The notes beneath the pieces are model-generated. The model did no database searches. It saw only the letters and a list, made by a program, of their open reading frames with translations, and had not been told where the DNA came from. From Conidiobolus incongruus B7586 (Eukaryota; Entomophthoromycota; Entomophthoromycetes; Entomophthorales; Conidiobolaceae): a stretch of DNA of 23,558 bases. Position numbers and translations under genes: made by a program. The stretch spans positions 1 to 23,558 of the forward strand of contig JNEM01006094.1 in the NCBI GenBank assembly GCA_000697335.1. The letters run 5' to 3'. Below, piece by piece: positions 13,394 to 23,558 of this stretch (its first letter is position 1; the number at the start of each line of letters is the position of its first letter).

Positions 13394-13735
13394 TATATTG
13401 TCGCGGATCGGGAGATCTGCACGCTATTCAACTTAAACCACTCATCATTATTCCGAGTGTAATCCACAAGCAAGTACTATACATAATCGTCGCACAATGT
13501 GAAATTTCGGACAACAACTACAATATGTATTTCAATATATTGACTAAGGATTAATAGCACTATAAAATTTCCGCTGAGCACACATTTGCTCTGGGATCAT
13601 CTCGATCAGGGCCAAGCCCTACACCTTGATATTTAAATAATCATGTAAAATATCTCGTTAGCTATATTTGGCCGGTTTTATCCAATATAATTGACCCGTA
13701 TTACAAGATCACTTTCCAGTAGACTTGCAATATAT
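13394..13735. mobile_element. Candidate solo LTR of an LTR retrotransposon (fossil)
   Basis: A sharply bounded patch of about 332 bp (13399-13730) with much higher GC than its surroundings starts TGTCGCGGATCGGGAGATC and ends ACTTGCAA. It is flanked on both sides by TATAT (13394-13398 and 13731-13735), which fits a 5-bp target-site duplication, though this motif is weak evidence in such A+T-rich DNA. A TATAAAA box lies inside near 13561. No internal retroelement genes are next to it, so it would be a solo LTR, probably of a Ty3-like element. The family is not certain. Confidence 0.42.
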
Positions 13736-14759
13736 TATGGTAAGATCAACTGAAAAGCATTACAATCATTTTAATTATCTTCATTCTCTCACAATGTTGC
13801 AACAAATAATGATTAATACTGATATTATAATTCTTTGGAAGTCTTCATGATATTTGGAATTAAAGAAATTACTTTGATATCTTTAACTATATTGTATTCG
13901 AAGTAAATTTTATATGAAAAAGCAAATTTTAGAAAAACATGAATTCTTTGAATAATCTGAAAAATTTATTTTTATTTCGTAATTTACCCAGATTACTAGA
14001 ATATCAAGATATGAATAGTAACTAAAAATATTTTATATCTTGAGCGAATTTTAAATCATAAGCATATTTCAAGACATGGTATTTCATTCTTGAAAATAAG
14101 AAGCTAGGGTTTTGATCAAATCATAATAGGTTTAGTCAAAATAAAATTTATCTTAATGCAAGATAACTATAAATTAATTCAGTGAACACAAATAAAATGA
14201 TTTTAACTAACATTCTATAATTTTTTTGAACTATGCAAATTTTTGATTGCTAAGATATTATATCAGTTTTAAAATGTATAATATTAAAAGATATTATAAT
14301 AAATTGGATGAATTTTAAATCTTTCCAAATTTAAATAGAGTTATAGAAATTATGGAATTATTATAATTAGAACAGAGTAATAGTTTGAAGAATTTCATTT
14401 TGAAATATATTATATGACTGAAATTTGATAGAATATTTTGATTTAAAATGATTACTGCGCATTGTAAAATTATCAGAGAATATTATGTAAATTATTATAT
14501 TGACATTGAAAAAAATGGAAAGATAATGGCATTTCAAAAGAGTTAATTAAAATGAAAATTAAAATATAAAAAATTGTAAACAGATAAATGTTATTTGAGA
14601 ATAGGATTAATAAAAAAAATAAAAAAATATATAATGGATAAAGGATAAAGATGAAATTTATATTGAGTAATATGGTTTAATCAAAACCTGTTATGAGAAA
14701 TAAAGATTGATTGCAAATGGAGTAAATAAATATTAATGTCTATTATTCTTACTAGCGAT
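13736..14759. other. AT-rich spacer before the tRNA gene
   Basis: I see no gene, repeat or RNA here beyond general A+T-rich sequence. Confidence 0.45.
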
Positions 14760-14842
14760 GGCAATGTGGCCGAGTTGGTCTAAGGCGCCGCACTCAAGTT
14801 GCGGTCTCGTAAGAGGCATGAGTTCGAATCTCATCGTTGTCA
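14760..14842 (+). tRNA. tRNA-Leu (anticodon CAA), no intron
   Basis: An 83-nt class II tRNA folds completely. The acceptor stem GGCAATG pairs with CGTTGTC (two G-U pairs), and the discriminator is A. The D arm is GCC...GGC with the A box TGGCCGAGTTGG. The anticodon stem CCGCA/TGCGG closes the loop CTCAAGT, giving anticodon CAA, which reads the Leu codon TTG. A long variable arm follows, as expected for Leu, then the T arm ATGAG-TTCGAAT-CTCAT, which includes the B box. The CCA end is not encoded. There is no intron after the anticodon, unlike yeast tRNA-Leu(CAA). Confidence 0.96.
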
Positions 14843-14847
14843 TTTTT
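14843..14847 (+). terminator. Pol III oligo-T terminator of tRNA-Leu
   Basis: A run of five T follows directly after the discriminator base, with more T-rich sequence behind it, as expected for RNA polymerase III termination. Confidence 0.75.
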
Positions 14848-15900
14848 AGATTTTATTTTCTGTTTTTACAATAATATATTTTCATTTTTTCAAACCTTTA
14901 TGTTATATTTTATATTTTTTCAAATTATATCATTTCACATAAAATTTATTATTTTAACTCTTGAATTTGTCAACAAAAATATAGCAATCAAATAAACTAT
15001 GAATTTCATTACAGTTTACAAAATGTAACATCATTAGCCAAGTTGAATACATAATCAAACAATAAACATGCCAAGTGACAATAATAACAACCAGGTGCTT
15101 TTACTATTCTTTTCTAATTATACAATACAAATTTAATCAGGTTTATCTAAATTGGTTCAAATTCTCACTATGGCATAATTTTATTGAGAACATTTACAGA
15201 TATACAATTTGTTTTATCATTAGAATATTAGATATTTTCTATAATTACTATATTTTAACATATTTAGACTAACAATCTTTGATTTCTGATACTTTGATAA
15301 ATCATTCAACACCAAATATATCTTTGATCATTTAAATATCCCTATCGTGACTGCGAGTAAATTTTTTAAAGACAAATTATCACTAAATTTAATTACACAA
15401 TATTGCAATAGTGGATTAACAAGCAAATAGGTGATTAATAGGGGGCGCAGATATGCAACAAAATCAGACTATTAGACTAATCCCCTTATTATTCACTCCA
15501 ATCAAATAAAATTATTAGACAAAATATCCAATCAGTGAATAACAATAATTACCATTTATGAATAATTTTTCCTCAATTCACCACCAAATTAATGAATTTC
15601 AACAATAGGTTGAGCCTGTCAAATCGAATCAATTTTTTAATATTCATATAATTGATTGATATTCAAGTCTTTTAAAATATATATAAATTAATCTTACTAC
15701 AAATAATAATATACTATTATTATATTGATATATTATTCTTATAATCCTATCAGATTTCTATTCTCAATGATATAAATTATATCATATTTAATTGAAATTA
15801 AAAAATAGCCAAATCCTACAATAATTATTAGTCATATGACTTAGAAAATGAGTTCATTTGAATTAAGCAAATTGGAGAGAAGAGTGAATTTATGCAATCA
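14848..15900. other. Spacer and upstream region of the vacuolar protease gene
   Basis: This holds no gene I can support firmly. A possible tiny spliced ORF at 15068-15272 is described as a finding. The stretch 15300-15620 is less A+T-rich than elsewhere and contains a facing pair of stress-element-like motifs. Confidence 0.4.
15440..15486 (+). promoter_or_regulatory. Facing STRE-like motifs (AGGGG ... CCCCT) upstream of protease B
   Basis: AGGGGG at 15440-15445 and CCCCT at 15482-15486 stand out from very A+T-rich surroundings about 520-560 bases before the protease start codon. In yeast, AGGGG/CCCCT is the Msn2/4 stress response element. The function here is inferred from the motif alone. 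Confidence 0.22.
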
Positions 15901-15908
15901 TATAAATA
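15901..15908 (+). promoter_or_regulatory. Probable TATA box of the vacuolar protease gene
   Basis: TATAAATA lies 96-103 bases upstream of the ATG and is followed by a long pyrimidine-rich tract (about 15934-15970), a common arrangement just before fungal transcription starts. A second TATATAAA at 15982-15989 is too close to the ATG to leave a usual leader. Confidence 0.4.
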
Positions 15909-16003
15909 AGAAATTATGGCAAAGAATTCACAAATTTTCTTTTATATTTTCTTTTTTCACTCTCAACTTGTATTTTATATCTATATAAAACAGTTTAAAA
16001 ATT

Positions 16004-17278
16004 ATGTTATTCAACAAATTATTCGTCGTTAGTTCTTTAGTTTACTCTGCTTATGCTTCTACCAACCTCTTCCTTGACTTGACTAAAGAAGCTTATTCTT
16101 TGCTTCACATTCCTAAAAAAGAAGTCATCCCTGGTCATTACATTGTCATGTTGAAAGAAGATACCGATTTCAGCGCCTTTAACACTCATTTCAACCAACT
16201 TTACTCCTTAACCACTCGTTTCAATAGCTTGAACGGTGACGAAAACGAAATTACTCACGTTTATAACAACACCGCTTTTAAGGGTTATGCTGGTAAGTTT
16301 GAACATAACCTCCTTAAAGAAATCTTGGCTTTAGATGATGTCGAATTGGTTGAGCAAGATTCTGTAGTTCATATTAACAATGTTGTTACTCAAAAAGGAG
16401 CTCCTTGGGGTTTAGCTCGTATTTCTCATGAAAATCAATTAAGCTTCCGCACCTTCAATAAGTATATTTATAATGATCAGGGTGGTGAAGGTGTGACCGC
16501 CTATGTCGTTGATACTGGTGTCAATATCGATCATGTTGATTTTGAAGGTCGTGCTCGCTGGGGCAAAACTATACCTCAAGGAGATAAAGATGAAGATGGC
16601 AATGGACACGGTACTCACGTTGCTGGTACCATTGCTGGTAAGCGCTATGGTGTTGCTAAGAAGGCTAATATTGTCGCCGTCAAAGTTTTACGCTCCAATG
16701 GATCTGGTTCCACTTCTGATGTTATTGGTGGCATCAACTGGACTGTTGAAGATCACCGCGAACAAGTATTGAAGGCACAAGCTAGCGGAAAAGCCTACAA
16801 AGGAAGTGTTGCCAATATGAGCTTAGGAGGTGGTTATTCTAGACAATTGAATCGTGCTGTTGATGCTGCCGTTCGTGCTGGTATTGCTTATGCCGTTGCT
16901 GCTGGTAATGATAATCAAGATGCTTGTGATTACTCTCCCGCTTCTGCTTCTGAACCTCTCACTGTTGGTGCCTCCACCATCTCTGATGAAAGAGCCTGGT
17001 TCTCTAACCATGGTCGCTGTGTTGATGTATTTGGTCCTGGTAAGGATATTACTTCCACTTGGATTGGAAGCAAATATGCTACCAATACTATTTCTGGTAC
17101 GTCTATGGCCAGTCCTCACGTCTGTGGTTTACTTGCTTACTATGCTTCCCTCTCTGACAAGCCTCTCTCACCTACTGAGCTTAAGCAAAAAGTTTTAGAT
17201 AATGCTTCAGAGGGCAAGCTTAGTGATCTTCCTGGATTAACTCCCAATTTATTAATCTACAACCACGAAGCCAAATAA
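16004..17278 (+). CDS. PRB1: Vacuolar subtilisin-like serine protease (proteinase B / cerevisin type, S8A)
   Basis: This is an endoprotease that degrades proteins in the vacuole and helps mature other vacuolar hydrolases. The 424-aa single-exon protein begins with a signal peptide (about 1-19). An I9 inhibitor propeptide (about 45-125; HYIVMLKE ... VELVEQDSVV) follows. The mature enzyme starts near residue 131 with KGAPWGLARIS, a close match to yeast Prb1. The catalytic triad is D170 (YVVDTGVN), H202 (GNGHGTHVAGT) and S367 (SGTSMASPH), with oxyanion N302 (AAGNDNQDA). NMSLGGG (271-277) and the ending TPNLLIYN are typical of the family. It lacks the long C-terminal extension of yeast pre-pro-Prb1 and stops eight residues after the TPNLLI motif. 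All catalytic residues are intact. A secreted relative is possible, but similarity is strongest to the vacuolar branch. Confidence 0.94.
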   Translation: MLFNKLFVVSSLVYSAYASTNLFLDLTKEAYSLLHIPKKEVIPGHYIVMLKEDTDFSAFNTHFNQLYSLTTRFNSLNGDENEITHVYNNTAFKGYAGKFEHNLLKEILALDDVELVEQDSVVHINNVVTQKGAPWGLARISHENQLSFRTFNKYIYNDQGGEGVTAYVVDTGVNIDHVDFEGRARWGKTIPQGDKDEDGNGHGTHVAGTIAGKRYGVAKKANIVAVKVLRSNGSGSTSDVIGGINWTVEDHREQVLKAQASGKAYKGSVANMSLGGGYSRQLNRAVDAAVRAGIAYAVAAGNDNQDACDYSPASASEPLTVGASTISDERAWFSNHGRCVDVFGPGKDITSTWIGSKYATNTISGTSMASPHVCGLLAYYASLSDKPLSPTELKQKVLDNASEGKLSDLPGLTPNLLIYNHEAK

Positions 17279-18435
17279 TTTAATTATTCAATTTTTATTT
17301 TATCCTGTGAATTAAAACTTTATTTGAAATTAATTTTTTTATTTTTTGATTTCTATTTTTTTAGTATTTACATTTAAATTATTATAAACGATCTAACCAA
17401 GTCTTATAATGAGGGTAAATTTATCAAAAATATATTATGAAATAATAAAAGATTATCAATTTTCTATATCATAGAATATTATTTCAAAATTGATATGTTT
17501 TATTTTTATAATTTCTAGAATATATATACCAAAATATACCATCTGAACTAAAGACTTTATTATAACTATATACATTCATTGAAATTTAAATTTCAAAGTT
17601 CTAGGAAAATATTTAAAACAACCACATCAAATTATATACTTGCTATATATCTTGAGAATATTCTTGATTGAAAATAAATTTTATTCATATTGATATTAAC
17701 TTTGTTTAGTTTAAACTCTAGTTCGAAGCAATAAAACCTAATTTATTTTAATCTTGTATTATAACAAATATGGTAAATATCTTGTCCAATTTTGAATTAA
17801 AATCATTAATATTTTGACCAGATTTTGAACATTTGCTTGTAATTAAATCGAATAGATTGATTTCATTTAATAATAATTATTCTGTTGGCTCTGTAAATTA
17901 CTCAAGGAAATTATTATTATTAAATAAACCAATTAATTTTGTGTGACTTGATATATTTGTAAAAATTTTAGGCCAGAGATTTTGATTTTAAGTTGCAAGC
18001 CCAAGTTATTAACCAAAGTTTTTAATAACTTTAGTATTTGATAAATGTAAAATTAATGTAGGATAAAAGATATTTGCGATTAGTTGATAAATATGAATTA
18101 GAATATAATACAAATATAATATAGTGTCCATTCAGTGATGATTATGAGCATATTTAAACATAATTCAAATTTATCATTTTAAACGAAATAATATTTAATG
18201 AGCTAATAGTTTTTCATCAAATTCTGTAATCGTATTCATATTATCGCTATATATATCTCATTCAGAGAATTTTAAATTTAGAATGCATCATAAATATCTA
18301 ATAATTAAAATGTGCTATGTTTAATTTTGCTAGACAATATGACTATAGAATATTTAAATTTCACTCTACAATACTTATACTATTTTACAAAGAATTGATG
18401 CATTGATTTGAAATTGCAATTGGATGACTGGATGA
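17279..18435. other. AT-rich region between protease B and the CDC48-B promoter
   Basis: It contains the protease 3' UTR (T-rich immediately after the stop) and otherwise A+T-rich sequence. No gene, RNA or repeat is recognised. Confidence 0.45.
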
Positions 18436-18443
18436 TGACGTGG
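18436..18443 (+). promoter_or_regulatory. UPRE/CRE-like motif upstream of CDC48 copy B
   Basis: TGACGTGG, about 280 bases before the ATG, equals the bZIP unfolded-protein-response element bound by XBP1/ATF6-type factors in animals and is related to fungal Hac1 sites. CDC48 acts in ERAD, so the motif would make sense, but this is a single 8-base match. I do not see it upstream of copy A. Confidence 0.25.
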
Positions 18444-18649
18444 ATAAGGGAAGAAAGTCAAGATTGTACCAAAAAGGAAATCCAACAAGAACTAAAAGTT
18501 AATTGTAAGAAAAATAAGAGAAACAATAGATCAAACATAATGAATTAATAATCAACTAAGGTAATATTCAAGTAACAACAAACTTGGAAGAATATTATTT
18601 GTTCTCAAACTTTCTACAATAATCCTGCGAAATTTTTAAAAGTTTTTGG

Positions 18650-18657
18650 TATATAAA
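18650..18657 (+). promoter_or_regulatory. Probable TATA box of CDC48 copy B
   Basis: TATATAAA lies about 70 bases upstream of the ATG at 18723. It is followed at once by a STRE-like CCCCT (18659-18663). Confidence 0.38.
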
Positions 18658-18722
18658 TCCCCTTAGAATCAAATAACTATAAAACTTTTAAATAAAAAAG
18701 ATATTAAATTAATATTTTTGAA

Positions 18723-21338
<2,616 letters not shown>

Positions 21339-22759
21339 AACAATTACTTCATGTCATATTTTGTATAACGATATTTTAGTCAATCTTCATTCCAATATAT
21401 TACTCTTTCAAAGTTAGTTTCTATTTTTTTAATTTTTTATTCTACATTAAAATGCATGCATTATTTCAATTGTAGATCTTTTTCACTATTTCAATTAGAA
21501 GTGATAATTTAAATGTTTATCCAATTCTACATGAGTTTCATAATGTTAGAAAAGTACTCGTAATATGATTTAGTAAACTATCTATTATCAGTCCTGCTCT
21601 TTAACGTATCGGGACTGTATGTATTAAAACTTACTTTTGAGACGTCGTAGCAGAATAGCCAGAAAAAACTCCCCTCTTATCTTTATCACTTTTGGGGTTT
21701 AAATAGTTGATTCAGTGAAAGATATATCTAACAAAGGGAACGAAGAGAACAAAGAATATCCTTTAATTATAGATTAACAAAGACAACTCAAAATAGAAAT
21801 TATATTAGTTTAACTATCAAATTCAGAAGGGTAGTTAATTTTGAAATACAACAGTAATTAACCTGATGTTTGATTTTATTCATATGAATGTAAATTTTGA
21901 AATAGTTAACAATATAATATGATACCAAATCATATATTACCATTTTTTATGGTAATTAAATTGTAAATATATTTGATTGCAGTTTTTCTCTATAAATTTA
22001 GATATGATATTTGATTTTATCAATTTTGCCTTTCACAATTTTTTTTCAAAAGGTGATTAACAAATTAAGGTGAAAAATATATTAAATCAAATCTATTTAC
22101 TTTTTTAATTACCTTATAATAATATGATCCAGTAATTAACAAAATAAAGTTTTGATAGTTTATTTACAACAAAATCATAAACAATTCTGTAAACTAAATT
22201 AAAGAATTATTTTTAACCTTTTATAAATAATGTTATATTGAAAAATTAACACTTTATATTAATTTTTTTACCTCAAAACAATTGATTTAAATATTAAAAG
22301 CTTTTCTTTGGAAATAGTATAATTTGGCAATTTAAATATCTTTATTATACACAATATTTTAATATTATACATATGCTATATATCAAATATTAATAATCAA
22401 TTTATATTGCTATTCAAAAAATTAAATCAATAATTTGAAATTCAATATATTGTGTATTAAGAAATATAACATATTTGAAAAAAATAAAATACTATGTTTT
22501 TCTATTTATTATTTTAATTATTTAATTGTAATCGTTTTAAGTTATAATTAATAATCAAATTAATATATTTATTATTAATTATTATCAATTAATAATAACA
22601 AATATTTTAAAGATATATATATATATATTAATTTATATAGAATTTTATATAATGCTAAAACAAAAGTATTTATATAAATTATAATATTTTTAATGAAATT
22701 TAAACTTAATATAAAAATATATTAGAGGTTTATTACAGAAATCATAATAAGTGAAACTT
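21339..22759. other. 3' flank of CDC48 copy B and AT-rich spacer
   Basis: No gene is recognised. A less A+T-rich patch at about 21585-21770 contains a CAGTCC/GGACTG inverted repeat (21589-21594 and 21612-21617) and CCCC/GGGG strings. A (TA)n run lies near 22615-22628. Confidence 0.4.
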
Positions 22760-23558
22760 AATAATATTACTTTAAAATTGAAAAAATGGGAAATTTTTTC
22801 ATTTCTGATTTTTCAAAAATATAATTTATTTTAAAAAAAATAAAAAAGAATTAATAAGAAAATAAATAATTTTAAATTATATATATAATCTTTTAATAAA
22901 GATTTAACCTTTAAAAACACATTGTTTAATTTAATTATATTTAAATAATCATCAATATAAGTCTTTTATTTTAATATTAGTAAAATTTAATTATAAGCTT
23001 TTTAAATCATTTAATATTTACAAACAATTTTTAAAAACGATGTATTATCTAAATTGATTATATATTATTAGGTAAATTACTTTAAAACTAAAACAAAAAT
23101 TATTTAAAACTTATTAAATTTTAAAAAGCTAATTTTAACTATTATTCTCTTGAGTATCAATTGATTTAAAAATATACTAACAAGTATTTTTTTATTTTAG
23201 TTAAAAAATTATTATATCTCTTAGATAATAATTTTTTAAGTATATTATAAGTATAAAGTTTAAATTTAAACTAATTATTGAAAATATAAAATAAATACTC
23301 AATAATCTAAATAAAGCTTAAAAAGAGTTATAGCTATAATTAAATATATTTATTGAAATAAAACTAAAAATTAAAATTTTTATAATAAATTAATATCATT
23401 ATTATATTAGTTTTTATATAGTTCTTTATTAAAATATAAATTAAAATATTAAAATTATCGTTTTAATCAATTAAATAAATAAATATTTCATTTATATATA
23501 AATCTTAATTATTTTAATAAATATAATGATATATATTATATTTATTTAATTTTTAATA
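22760..23558 (+). mobile_element. mariner relic 3, 5' part, runs off right edge
   Basis: Read on the plus strand, this aligns with the 5' and middle parts of the two minus-strand mariner relics. The start-region block is at about 22785-22815, and the match to relic 1 is particularly clear over 22930-23060, 23100-23220 and 23410-23540. It is more heavily A+T-converted than relic 2 and has no meaningful open frame. The catalytic C-terminal half would lie beyond the window. Confidence 0.68.

Noticed and set aside
16823-17198. 98-codon minus and 114-codon plus frames overlapping the protease
   Set aside because: They are out-of-frame shadows within the subtilisin gene, which has a full catalytic triad and family motifs.
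22612-22628. (TA)n run and other simple A/T repeats
   Set aside because: These are common in such A+T-rich DNA and show no structure beyond composition.

Overview
The window looks like nuclear DNA of a very AT-rich fungus, probably an early-diverging lineage; the exact clade cannot be read from the sequence. The reasons are a fungal-type vacuolar protease B, Cdc48 with short GT-AG introns (53-61 nt, one with a TACTAAT branch site), a eukaryotic tRNA-Leu with internal A and B boxes, and long intergenic stretches of extreme A+T between genes of moderate GC.

Layout, left to right. Positions 1-962 (minus) hold the first 320 codons of an ABCC/MRP-type ABC transporter that runs off the left edge. 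Positions 2403-4970 (minus) are a complete three-exon CDC48/p97 gene (819 aa, copy A). Positions 6430-8400 are a decayed mariner transposon, interrupted by a GC-richer insert that carries a 158-aa PD-(D/E)XK-like ORF and is flanked by a 14-bp direct repeat. Positions 8520-9430 are a LINE reverse-transcriptase relic. Positions 10690-11950 are a second mariner relic. Positions 13399-13730 are a candidate solo LTR. Positions 14760-14842 are tRNA-Leu(CAA). Positions 16004-17278 are a single-exon vacuolar subtilisin (PRB1 type). Positions 18723-21338 (plus) are a second CDC48 gene (copy B), inverted relative to copy A. From about 22760 to the right edge lies a third mariner relic, in the opposite orientation to the other two.

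The most notable observation is the pair of CDC48 genes. From the second base of exon 2 to four codons before the natural stop, including all of intron 2, I found only a single-base deletion between the two copies. Exon 1 already has a synonymous difference, intron 1 is unrelated in sequence, and the last codons and flanks differ. This is what a recent gene-conversion tract inside an older inverted duplication would look like. Copy B lacks one base near its 3' end, so the conserved 58-residue C-terminal tail, including the terminal DDDLYS, is replaced by 72 unrelated residues.

The intact genes have no obvious shared pathway. Cdc48 and vacuolar protease B both serve protein turnover (ubiquitin/ERAD extraction and vacuolar proteolysis), but their proximity here need not mean anything. 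The rest of the window is a graveyard of transposable elements in A+T-rich DNA.
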